A stretch of DNA of 64,000 bases, taken from NCBI GenBank assembly GCA_963971225.1, contig OZ020267.1:2108001-2172000 (forward strand). Reading direction: 5' to 3'. Shown in pieces: positions 12,319-23,500 of this stretch. The notes beneath the pieces are model-generated. The model worked only from the letters and a program-made list of their open reading frames with translations, was not told the origin of the DNA and ran no database searches. Both the position numbers and the translations under genes were made by a program. The stretch is from Melieria omissa (lineage: Eukaryota; Arthropoda; Insecta; Diptera; Ulidiidae). Position 1 is the first letter of the stretch, and each line of letters begins with the position of its first letter.

Positions 12319-13230
12319 GTTCTGTTTTCACAAGGAACATTGAGAAGCAAATTACACAAAATCGCTTAGTGAGCGGTAAAAAATATAATTTAAATAAAAT
12401 TAGAAGACATTAATGAAATTTTTTAATATTTATATACCTGGAAATTTCTTCCGGAGATTTGCTTTACCAGAGAAATGAGTTTCTTTGAGTCATTTGAATC
12501 CTTTGTTATATTTCCTTTCTACAGGTTTTAAGTTACAGTTTGTAATTCATTTCATTTGGTATTTTACTCACTAAGAACTTTAGTTATTGGGGTTTTTCTT
12601 GGTTCCCAAATGAGTAGATTTTTATTAATAAACCGCAACATTTGTCTGCAATAATGTCCAAAGTGCCAAAACGAGCTCGCATCTTGTCGGTCGGGGGTTA
12701 ATTCAAATGCCAAGATGTAAATTCAAATGGAAACATGTATTTGCTTTCGGTTGTTTGCTTCTCCCACTTTGTTGCTTTTAGTTCAACCTGTCCGTCTATC
12801 TGCCCATATGTCAGTTTGTCTATCTGCCAATAATCAAAATTCGTTTTTGTTTACGAAATGATCTTTTAATCTTTGCTTTTGCCTGCGCCAAGTCAACACA
12901 CCGAAAGTAAGAAAACCAAAAGATCGCCCAGCCGAGCGACAGTCACAGCGGCAAACCAGTCTGCGGCCTGGCGCATTCTTTGGCGGCGCACGAGGTGCAT
13001 TGAAACCGGCGCGGTGACCACATCACCCAAGATCGGGTTCAACACTTTCTGCGCGCCGCTCAGTCGATCGCGCAACTTGCAGACCGGTGCGGCCGCTGCT
13101 CACTTGATGCTTCATTTTTCAAGGTCAAATTCTTGCCTTACGTTTCGCTGCCAATCGTCGCTGTGTTTGTACGTTTTTTCGTCGTCTCGTCTCAGTTGTT
13201 TTGGCTTAATTGTGATTACCCCACTGGCTG

Positions 13231-13259
13231 TTGTTGTTGTTGTTGTTGTTGTTGTTGTG
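13231..13259. repeat. (TTG)n microsatellite
   Basis: About ten uninterrupted TTG triplets in the presumed Brf1 intron. Confidence 0.9.
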
Positions 13260-13513
13260 ATGTTGGTATCGACGCTGTCAACTGGTCATTTGCGGTTCTA
13301 ATTGCAAATGCAAATACTCCAAATTCAATAACAATTAATTGCTTCGACATGATTTGGCGTTTCACGCTCCAACGAATCGGCCGTAAATTGTTGCCTGTTA
13401 ACAGTTTAGTCGATTCGAGTGATTTGGCGGATTTATTGCCTGTTCAGGCGTTTTTAATACTTCCTCGATTTAATCGTCGATTTAATAGCCCAACTGACTT
13501 TGGTTTTTTGCAG

Positions 13514-15195
13514 ATCCTTGCTTGTACATTATGCGGTTCGCCAACAAGCTGCAGTTCGGCGGGAAGACACACGAGGTCTCCATGACGGCGCTGCGCATTG
13601 TGCAACGCATGAAGAAAGACTCGCTGCACTCGGGCCGCCGGCCGACCGGTTTGTGCGGCGCAGGTGAGTGGAATGCGGCTTTCGAGTTGGCTTCGAATGT
13701 CTCAAGTTCACGTTTGGCATATTTTGCAGCTCTGCTGATTGCCGCGCGCATGCACGAGTTCAGCCGCACCATACTCGACATTGTCAGCATCGTGAAGATC
13801 CACGAGTCCACGCTGCGCAAGCGCCTCACCGAGTTCGCCGACACCCCGTCCAGCGCCCTGACGCTCGATGAGTTCATGTCCGTCGATCTGGAAGCCGAGC
13901 AGGATCCGCCGGCTTTCAAGGCCGCACGCAAGAAGGATCGCGATCGTATCAAAGATGTAATAATGCTCTGTTCAACTTAATTAAATTACAAAGATGTATT
14001 GTGGTTTTTTGTAGATTGGCGAGCATGAGCTCACCGAGTTGCAGAAGGAGATCGATACGCATCTGGAGAAGGACCTGAAGAAGATGCAAAAGGCCACCAT
14101 AAAACGGCTGACGGGCGTTACGGCGGGCGATGAGGATTTCGAGGAGGTCGAGTCGGCCAACTTCATTGAGGAATCCAACCTGGAGGCCATACAGGAGTGT
14201 CTCGCCGACACGCCCGAACTCGCCCCAGTGCCGGCGCCCAAGTCCAAGCAATTGGTCATAGAAGGTCTCAAGCCCGACCTGGAGTCGATGTGCCGCCCGA
14301 CGGCCAGCGAACTGCAGGAGGTGGAGGCCGCCAAGCAAGTGGACGAGAACGACGAACTCAATCTCGAGGGCCTGGACGACGAGGAGATCAACAACTACAT
14401 ACTCACGCACGAGGAGGCCGAGTACAAGAACAACATGTGGAAGGCTCTGAACGCCGAGTACCTGAAGGACATGAAGGAGAAGGAGGAAAGACTGGCCAAG
14501 GAGCGCGAGGAGGGCAAACCGGAGAAGAAGAAGCGCAAGCCGCGCAAAAAGGTGATTGGGCCGTCGACAACGGCCGGCGAGGCCATCGAGAAGATGCTGC
14601 AGGAGAAGAAGATCTCAAACAAAATCAACTACGACATACTGCGCACGCTGACTGAGAGCAGCGGCGTCGGCGATAGCACAGTGATGACGGCGACGACCGC
14701 AGACGGTGCAAGCACTTCTGGCGCCGGTGTTGCCAAGGAGGAGCTTCTGGACATGAAGAATGTGCCCATCATTGTGGAGACGGGGCCCATCAAGCAGAAA
14801 CACAGGTAAACTGCTCGTTGGTTTGTTGTTTGAGTTGCGAAGAGTGAACGTTTTGAAACCTTGTGTTGCAGTCGCAGTAGGCCCGCGTATACAGTTGGCG
14901 GCCCGGCGCCCAAAATGCCGAAAGTGGAGATGGGACTGCCCGTAGCTGAGCCAGAGGAGCCCGCTGCAACGAAACTCGAGCCTGTGGTGGTCGAAAATGG
15001 TACGGTTTGGGTTTGGCGTCGCCATTGTAGCTTTTCTTATGTACTGCAAACTAATTTTCAGACGACCTGGACGAATATGTCGACGAGCCCGAGCCCGAGC
15101 CAGTCGATGAGCCCGAGCCCACATTGAAGGACATGCTGAACGAAGGCGAAGAAAACGAGGACTACTACGGCTACGACGAGGAGGACAACTATTAG
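13514..15195 (+). CDS. Brf1: Transcription factor IIIB subunit Brf1, 3' exons (partial)
   Basis: Brf1 is the TFIIB-related subunit of TFIIIB, which recruits RNA polymerase III to tRNA, 5S and related genes in the nucleus. Exons: 13,514-13,663; 13,730-13,956; 14,015-14,805; 14,872-14,999; 15,062-15,195 (TAG at 15,193). The introns are 66, 58, 66 and 62 bp, all GT-AG, and the frame is kept throughout. The visible product is 475 residues plus a split Asp codon at its start. Residues about 1-105 are the second cyclin fold ([12 protein letters not shown], then the [21 protein letters not shown] core, then [15 protein letters not shown]). The region from about 14,387 to 14,655 is the Brf homology domain that binds TBP and Bdp1 ([48 protein letters not shown]). 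The C-terminus is acidic ([12 protein letters not shown]). The family is usually about 660-680 residues, so about 190 N-terminal residues (zinc ribbon and first cyclin fold) are missing upstream. Family identification is firm; completeness of the gene is unknown. Confidence 0.95.
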
Positions 15196-16899
15196 TTAAA
15201 TTATGTTAATTTATTTCGACTGCTACTGCTAGTTTTGTATTAGTTCTTGAATTCGAGATTTAGCGGACTCATATCGAGTCTTTTTAGCATTTACTTGTTG
15301 CGTTAAATTTGTATAGATTGGTTGCTTGCATTCAGCAAGACATGCATTTAATATTAACTCGTATTTATATTGCAACTCAATGTTTAGTCGATAAGCAATC
15401 AAAACGGATGTCAAAAAAGGTCGAATAATTTTATATGCGAATGAAGAAAGCGAAATATAGATTGAGTTCACTTGGATCACAGTGAAAAAGCTTTTAACTT
15501 TTCTTCAACAATCGACAACAAGAATTTATAATTTCGCCTGCGATGCCAAGTCATAAGAATCTCGTTAGTTTTTTGCGCACTCTTTCGCTGGTGCACTGTT
15601 AATTATAGCATAAATTTGTAAACGCAAGCGCTGCCAGTCTGCGCTTCGAAAGGCGAAATTGCTTTTTTGCAGCGCTACTTGTTGCATTCATTATCCTTGC
15701 GCACCGTTACGCACATTCTGTGCCCATATTTAAATCGTAATTTGACGCGAGCAAATAGCTGCTTGGTGCATTGGGGCAGAGTGCAGCTGCTGCCGTAATT
15801 ACTCATAGCTGGCGGCTGGCAAGCGAGAGCGGCCGAGTGCCCGGCATAATAAAACCTTCATTTAATATTGCTGCACTTGCTGCGGGCTGCTGGCTGCAGC
15901 ACGAGTGCAAACAAATATTGCTACGCAATATTTTCAGCCATTTTTTGCATCAGATTGTCGGCCGTAGTCTGTCCACGTAGTGGGCGCATTAAGGCGGCTG
16001 GAATTCGACAGGAGGTTCTTTAGTCGTGAGTGAGGCCATAAAGGTTAATGGTTGCATAATTTGTTGGACTTTTAAGTGATTTAAAATGGCGAAAAAGCGA
16101 CCGATTAAAATTTTTCCGATGCAAATAAATTATAACAAGACCTGAGTTGAAACTTTATTCTCCTAAAGAAAGCAAATTAAAAGCAAAAACTATTTTTTCT
16201 CTTTTTATTAAAGGAACTTTCGAGTGTTTAAATAAATGTGTTGTTTTGATTAAAATTTTATATTGATTTGGTATTTGAAAAACTACAAATTTTATTTTTG
16301 CATGATGTCATTCGTTGATCACTTCTTCGCTAATAAACGTCCCAACACAGCACCGAAACCTAACACGCGTTTCTGTGCCGCTCTGTTGGCGTACACAACG
16401 CCAGCTAGTGAACTTAACCCGAGTATGCCGGAATTCTTTTTTCTCGATTAAATATAAAACATAATCAATATAAATAAATTTGTTGAGTGCATGTTGGGTT
16501 TGACCATATGGTCACGTTAGACGCTACTAGCTTTATGATAAAATTTTTCTTAATTCGAAATACGAAAGATCTCAACCGTGGGCTATTAATTTGCTGTATT
16601 AAAGATTTATTTGATGTATGTATTCTCAGACAATAAACGAGAAAGCTTTCCACCACGATTGCGAAGTAAATTAGTGAATTTTCTACAAATCGATGTCTTT
16701 GGATGTGTGGAATACGAATTCTATTACACATTGTGCTACTTTTTCACTTTTCAGTCACTGATCGTTGCGCTCTAAACATTTGATATAATTTTTTTGGTAT
16801 GGCAATGCTGGGCAGTGATCATTATTTATTGGTATTCTCCTCTCTTTTAATGTTACTGTTAAGTCTTTATAATAAACATTTGACATCAACGAACCAAGT
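15196..16899. other. Brf1 3' untranslated and intergenic sequence
   Basis: No coding or RNA gene seen between the Brf1 stop and the tRNA. I did not find an unambiguous canonical poly(A) signal close to the stop. A GC-richer patch lies at 15,620-16,010. Confidence 0.5.
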
Positions 16900-16972
16900 G
16901 CCCGGCTAGCTCAGTCGGTAGAGCATGAGACTCTTAATCTCAGGGTCGTGGGTTCGAGCCCCACGTTGGGCG
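16900..16972 (+). tRNA. tRNA-Lys-CTT: tRNA-Lys (anticodon CTT)
   Basis: A 73-nt cloverleaf. The acceptor arm GCCCGGC pairs with GTTGGGC, allowing wobble, and is followed by the discriminator G. The D arm contains GCTCAGTCGGTAGAGC. The anticodon stem TGAGA/TCTCA encloses the loop CTCTTAA with CTT at 16,933-16,935. The T arm is GTGGGTTCGAGCCCCAC. The A box (TAGCTCAGTCGG, 16,907-16,918) and B box (GGTTCGAGCCC, 16,951-16,961) are intact, with no intron. The CCA end is not encoded, as expected for a eukaryote. It appears functional. Confidence 0.97.
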
Positions 16973-16979
16973 AGTTCGC

Positions 16980-16985
16980 TTTTTT
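16980..16985 (+). terminator. RNA polymerase III terminator of tRNA-Lys
   Basis: A run of six T begins 8 bp after the tRNA 3' end, the usual Pol III termination signal. Confidence 0.85.
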
Positions 16986-17689
16986 ATTATATTTATTTTT
17001 TTAAACCCTTGTACACATGGCCCGATTTATTTCTTTGCAGCTTGTACAAACAAGTTTATAGAATGTAATTTTGACAGTTAGTTATCGTCTCAAAGCGATG
17101 ATTTGGTCACTGGTAATGTAGTCAAACATATTTAACATGTGATGCATAGTTTTCAGTTTGTGTTCTCGAGCACTGTAAAGATTTTTTAGTTAATCGCTTT
17201 AAAACTAATGATTTTGATTGTGAATCTGTGCTTGTGGTACACAGAAATGTACTTAGCTTAGAGGCTTGAATTATAAAAGTGTGACAAAAATAAAAAACTA
17301 AACATATTTTAACTCCTGTTTTGCCAGGTAGACGCATTGACACCATTGAGCCAATAAAAATTTAATGAAAATGTAACTATTCGGAAACATTCTTCCAAGT
17401 GGCTTTGAAACTCACAATGATTGACCAAATTCTTGGATTAAATATAATGGGTCACAAAATGTCCCTAAGGTCAAATTTGTATAGTCACTCGATTGCATAA
17501 AGACCAATTTTGCCAAGACGATGAAAATTAATTCATATTCAAATTACATAAATCACTAAGTCACTGAGTCCAACTGAGAACAATTTCGCAGTTGAGACGG
17601 ATTAGCTAAGAGAGACGGCATTTTAAAGTTAATTTTTCATCAAAATAGACTCTAAGGTAACAGAAGTATTAATATTTGAGGGGGGTTTT
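16986..17689. other. AT-rich intergenic stretch
   Basis: Nothing recognisable. Open frames are short and unsupported. Confidence 0.45.
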
Positions 17690-18330
17690 TTTACATACAA
17701 CAAAAATATGTGGTTTATTTATGAACACTGTGAATTAAAATGAAAAATTGAAGGCATATGATTGATGATGATTGATCCGATTTAGGTCAAATATGCACTT
17801 TTTTGTTCGATAACTTGTTGCCATTTTGAAGGTAATTCCATTACATCTTATTCATAGAAACCCTACTCTCTATAGGCAACACAAAGGGACAGTCTCACAA
17901 GCTTCTGTTGAGATTCTCTAGATTCCCAAGATCCTCTCAACCAAGCTCTCGGAGTTTCGGACGAGTCACTATCGACTTGTGTGTCTTGGCATTGTTCTGA
18001 TGGCACACAATGCTTCTTCTATTGGACAAAGCTGGCTGCGTGTAGGCTATTGCTGCTTCCAGATGGTTCAATTCTGTCAACAATTGGCCCCAATTAGGAG
18101 TCGCAGGAGATCAGCGCGTAGTGGATGACATCCGGCCAACCCACCAAACATAGAGAAAAATCTTCCTGACCGTCAATACTTACTTGGCCACCGTTTGTGC
18201 CAGCTTACTGACTTGACTGTCCAGTCACCATCCGCTTCAGAAATGTGTTGATTTTGTTGCAATTTGCAGATGGAAATTCAGTTCATTAGGCTATTTGCCT
18301 TATGTTATGTGACCCTCATACAACAAAACT
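17690..18330 (-). pseudogene. Degenerate mariner-like transposase relic
   Basis: Read on the - strand, fragments of the catalytic half of a mariner transposase are visible in several frames. In order these are a KIFLYVWW-like segment, a QLGP or NWGQLLTELNHLEAA segment, QPALSNRRSIV, then HQNNAKTH where the family has HQDNARPH, and KLRELG. After a gap come a piece like KMATSYRTKK and a tail. Stops and frameshifts interrupt every frame, and the second catalytic Asp is replaced by Asn. The element is long dead. It is clearly different from the two Mos1-like copies at 38.6 and 54.7 kb. Exact ends and inverted repeats could not be placed, so the boundaries are approximate. Confidence 0.7.
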
Positions 18331-19475
18331 GCTTTCTATTTCCAGCCTCGGTTGGTTTCGAAGCTTTCATTTATTTCGTATATAAAAACCACAATTTTAT
18401 TTTTGGAATCTCACACTTTTAAAATGTGTTTATTTCTTACTTTGAAAATCATTCCTTGGCATTAAATAATAATAAAAATAAATTGTAAATAAATTATAAA
18501 AATTTAATTTTTCATAATAAATAATAAAAACTTTCCATGTTTCTTATCCGCCACGCAGCAAAGACTTCGATTGCTTCATTATGTAGATTGGCTCGAAAAT
18601 CTTTTGTTATTGCTCAGGTTTAATGCACATTTATTATTGTTGGCACGCAATTCATATCTTGTCGAAAACAATGACTACTACAACAACAACAACAACAAAT
18701 GAACAGTACACAATCTGTAATAAATGCAATAAGTGTAAATATGTCGAGTGCAGCATTCGTGCATAAACGGCCAAGAGCGCATCGATTTATCAGCAATGAA
18801 ACCTGCATTGCCATTACCTCCAACAACAACAACAACAACAACAGCACTAACTGTATCTCCATCTGCAGCCGAGCCGAGTTGCATTGCATTTAGCACGTAA
18901 CGTGCGGCAATTGCAGCCAACTCGAGTCCAGTTGCCGCGCAGCGCTTTTGGTCACTTCGGGTGTGTCAGCCTGCGGGCGCTGCCTGTCCGCCATTGCCTG
19001 CGTAAAAGTGTTTCTGTTTTACATATTTTCTCACACTTTACGCTTTTAGCGCAACGTGGCGCAAAAATTTAATTCGATTCGCTGCTGACGCTGAAGGTGC
19101 AACATTGTTGTTGCCCGGCAGCGGGCTGTGTGATTTTCACGCGGCATTAATGCCCGATGATCCCGCGGAATATTAATTTACTCAATCATAATTTAAGCAA
19201 TAAATGGCAACGCATTATTTCACTTTGCACACTTTGTTCCGCTCTGCCTCGCCACTTGTCGCCTTTGCACGAGTGCGACGCCATTTTTTTCTTTTTAATT
19301 TATTTACATTTAACTGTTGTATTATTATTTTTTTATTTATATTTTATTTCATTTGTTGGTGAACGCGAATCAAGCTGTGCAGTCTGACCGCTGTTCAGTC
19401 AATGTAATATGGCAGCATATTTCTGTGTCTGTTTGTGTATGTGTGTGTGTGTGTGTGAGGTGGGTGGTTGAGCTT
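18331..19475. other. Non-coding stretch with CAA/CAN and TG repeats
   Basis: Contains (CAA)n at about 18,681-18,699 and 18,821-18,842, and a (TG)n run at 19,438-19,457. A GC-richer block lies at 18,880-19,160. No gene is supported. Confidence 0.45.
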
Positions 19476-20589
19476 CCCTGCAAGCAATTCGGTAGTCGAC
19501 TACAAAAATAACTCACTTCTAGTTAACTTTCATAACCTAACTATAAGCTAACTACAAAGTAATGCAGACCTTCCCAAAAATCAATGCAACTTTTGCTTTT
19601 TGGCATATTTTAAAGAACAGTTAATTGCTATTTGTTCTTATGCGATTTTATGTCCCTAACTATAAGCTAACTATAAAGTAATGCAGAACCCACCCAAATT
19701 TAAGGCGTGCGTTTATGGCATAGGAATTTAAAAAACAGCTAATTGTTGTTTTTTTTTGTTCTTTGGAATTTTATTTTACATATTTGTCATTTTCTTTCGT
19801 GCATTATGAAATCATAATCAGTGCTTGGTCTCGTGCGTGCGGTCGGAGTCCTAACTAAATTGAATTGTTAAACAATTTTATATAATTTTTTCAAGTGATT
19901 GCTTTAGTTTTAATTATTTAAGCTAAGCCAAAATGAGAGGTGCAAGCAAAAGAAATTTAAGAAGCCTTTGAAAAAGGAAAGGGATTCGTATTCAAATAAA
20001 TTAAATTCATGTAATGTTGGTAAATCAGAAGCCACCTGTTCCTCTGCTAATGTGCAGAGCCAAAACGGAATTTATATTGAAAATATTTGTGTCCAAGAAA
20101 ATTGTTCCGAAAAAATTGTCCAACAAAAAATGCATTAAAAGAAAAAATCGGTGATTGGTATTTTAAAAATAGGCCATCTCGCAAGTGTTTTCAAGAGTTG
20201 TTAGGTATTTAAACATTTTTCAAAGAAAAAAGGAAATACAAAAATTTTAAATTTACAAAACAAGCATAGAAATATCCATTTTTATGGATAAAGACGTATT
20301 AACTAATAGTTGAGTTATAGCTGATTTAAATAAAGTCAACTTGAAGCTAACTGAAATGTAATTAGTTTATAGCTAACCACAGATTAGATAACTTTTAACT
20401 AACTTTTAAATAACTAACTTTAAGTTAGTTGAAAAGTCATGCAGAGTCGGACAATTGACTACTGCCTAGGCCATCGCCATGTTAAAATAGTCAGTTGGCT
20501 CCATTGAAAATAATCCAACTATCAACCACAACTAGTTGAGAATTAGTTAGATTAAAGTGCGTTAAAAGTTAATTGAGTTGCCGGCAGGG
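19476..20589. mobile_element. Candidate 1.1 kb DNA element with CCCTGC inverted ends
   Basis: The left end CCCTGCAAGCAATTC and the complement of the right end, CCCTGCCGGCAACTC, agree at about 12 of 15 positions. Subterminal regions are full of TAACTA/TAGTTA motifs. On the left a 116 bp segment is duplicated: CTAACTATAAGCTAACTA occurs at about 19,539 and 19,656. The middle (about 19,930-20,290) has a coding-like but stop-ridden stretch. No target duplication is clear. It could be a non-autonomous transposon, but the superfamily is not assigned. Confidence 0.4.
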
Positions 20590-23500
20590 TTTTTAATGGG
20601 GCAACTAGCGCAGCAACTTGAAGTTCATAATTTTAAATTGCATTTTGCGGTTCGCGGCGAATTTCGTTGTTATTAAATTTGCGTTGTTGCAATTTTATCA
20701 AGTTGACGCTACAGTCGGCAGCGTTGCATTGAATTGGTTCTAATAAGAAACGTTCAGTAAGGATCAATGAGACAATAGAATATTGACTTACTTTGAGCTT
20801 TAAACAGTTTTAAAAGGCTTGAAAGAGTTTGAAATAGTGAAGTTTATTAATTCAAAGTTCATTATTCGTTTTACTATTTCAATCGAATATGACTTTTTTC
20901 ACACCTTCTTCTTCTTATTTCTATACCTTATCCATTGTCTCGGTTGGCCATCTCTTTTCACCAATATTCGTTGTTGCATTGCGTAGCGTTCGCAGCACAG
21001 TTCAATGTAACACGTCAACAATTCAGCTGCTCGCACTCGCGAAAATCACTCGGCGTTTATATAAAACGCTCAAGCAATCAAAAGTCAGCAATGTTAAGCC
21101 GCCAGCGTTCAACAACATCGATCAATTAATTGATATACGCACGCACACCCATCCACCAGAACCAACACACACACATACATACGCAAGTGCGCATCTGTGT
21201 TTGTGCTCGAACGGCTTAATGAAGCGCATTGACGCGCAGGCCGCGTTTAAAATGCAGCACAGCGCGTTAATTATTTGCTATTCGGCCAGTGATGGCGGCC
21301 ATTTAAGCTCAACAAATAGTAAATACATAAATTGCAATAACAACAGTATCGATAACAACGCCGAAAATGTTTCACTGCAGCGTTGAATGGAATTGTGGAA
21401 TTGGCTGCGAAAAAGTCATCTGGAAAATTCAGATGAAAATGGCAAATTGATGGAAAATGTATTGTAGAGGTCTCTGTTTTACCACTACCTAATATTATGT
21501 TGTATGTATTAGTGCGATGTTCCACAGAAAATTTATATTAAATTCGAAGTGGAATTGCCTTTCTGATGCTATCAGTACGAACATTTCAGTAAACAAGTCG
21601 ATCTAACAGCGAAGCTTAGGATTTCTAGGAAGACTCAGTAATTCAACATCCTAAACAGACATAGAGGGATCCATTCTGTGGTCTGCTGTGGCAAATATTC
21701 AAACAATAGGAGGCTCATAGTTAGTACTGATGGATCTGCTCCTATGAAGAGGATAATAGAATTTTTCTACAGAAAAGTGTTTCGTGAGGAATCTTCTCGA
21801 TCATAGGTCGGCTGACAATTAGTTTTCACATGTTATTCCTTCAATATACGATTTTATAACTCAACAGTGTTGCCAGATACCCGAAATAACTTTCTCCTAA
21901 ATATTAGAAAATATCGACATTTTACCCAAAAGTTTAAAAAATCTCCTAAAATTGTTTCATAATTTGCGTAATTTTAAAGGAATAAAACTTCTCATAAAAA
22001 AATTAAAAAAATAAATTTTTTTTTTTAAAAATTAAAAAAATAAAATTAAAAAAATAACTCATCAACTCATTCTTTTACAATCTGTACAAATTATTCCGAA
22101 TTTTTGGAATTGAAACATTTCGTTCTCCACATCCACTGCCAAAATAATAAACTTTACATTCTTTCTATATCTAAAAGACCTTTGATTATTAAAATTGTTA
22201 AACTTTTGATTCGAAAACTAGAAATGAGATGAGATGAGATTGAGATTTCCAGCTTTGGATCATTGAAATTCCATCATTCCTTCTAGAGCTAAGACTGCAA
22301 ATGTGGAAATTTTGTATTTTCATTTCAATTCTTCTAAAGTTTGTTTCAGCATTGTATTTGCTTTGTTCCAATAACCACATACGGCATCACTCAATAATTG
22401 AATTGTGTGCAATTTAAATTTCATAATCATTCGGTTATGTGAAATGTGGAATGCGCCTTAAGTCACGCAGCTGTCCGGTCAAGGCCTTGGGGCCGCTCGT
22501 GGGCGTCGGTGCAACGGTTTTTATATTAATTTAGCAAGCAAGCAAATGTTGCACAACGTGTGTGGCAAATCCCAACGCGCTGGTCGCCCACCTGAAGTGC
22601 ACTTCAGCTCGCCAAGAGCTGTCGGGCTGCAAGCGGTGGCTTCTCGCCGCCGCTTTTAAATGGTTGCTTTCATGTGTTTGTGTTCACTTATTTAAGTGTG
22701 TGTGCGGGCATTTTCGCTGCAACGCGCTGCAACCAAATGGGCGCCGTCAACCTTGCGCCGTGGCGCCCCTTACGGATGACTGAAGCACCAGAAGAGGGCA
22801 ACGTGCAGCGCCCAGAGTGCGTAAAGGTTGTGTCGCTCTTGGGCGCGTCCAAGTGCTCGCCAACAGCCGCTGACCCAACGCATGTGGGTTAGAAATTTCA
22901 AGGAGACACGCTTAAAATTTGCCAGCAATTTCAGAATTCCAGTCTCAGAATTTTAGAAACTCTTGAATGCTTTACATATCCAAACTTAAACATTACTCGT
23001 GTGATTTTCAAAAGCCGAGCAAAATTTGCCCACAGCAAAGTCAACCAGTGAACCACTGACTGACGCGTCCTGCAGCTGTGTCCCATCAAGTCTCACTTTG
23101 CTTGGCCGGAAATCCCCGCTCCATTACAATGAGATCAGCGCTGCCGCTTTAACTTTGCCACTGTTGCCAGCCAGACACACATACACACGAGCACACACAC
23201 ACACAACATGCAAATAATTCCGCTCGGCAGCGCTAAGCACACAAATATCCAGCGAGAGCTTTGCTGTTAAACTGCGGCCGACGCACACATCATCAAGTCC
23301 GAGCTGCTGCTGCTGCCGAGAGTCGAGTTGCAGTCGATTTAATGCAAATGCGGCAGTGTCACCTTTTACTGGGTCACGCACACGAACACACACACACTCG
23401 CACACACACACGCGCCCATGGCATTTCATTGCCACTGCATGTAATTTGCATCTTGCACACACAGAGAGCAGCGCGCCCCAGTTGACGCAAGCGAGGGCTG

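Larger units (their letters stand above)
11918..13513 (+). other. Sequence upstream of the first visible Brf1 exon, probably intron
   Basis: Ends in a strong acceptor with a CTGAC branch-like motif and TTTGGTTTTTTGCAG at 13,499-13,513. No coding sequence for the missing Brf1 N-terminus is seen. A (TTG)n run at 13,231-13,259 generates spurious Cys- and Val-rich frames. Confidence 0.5.

Noticed and set aside
14197..14655. 152-codon frame overlapping Brf1 exon 3
   Set aside because: A shadow of the Brf1 reading frame.
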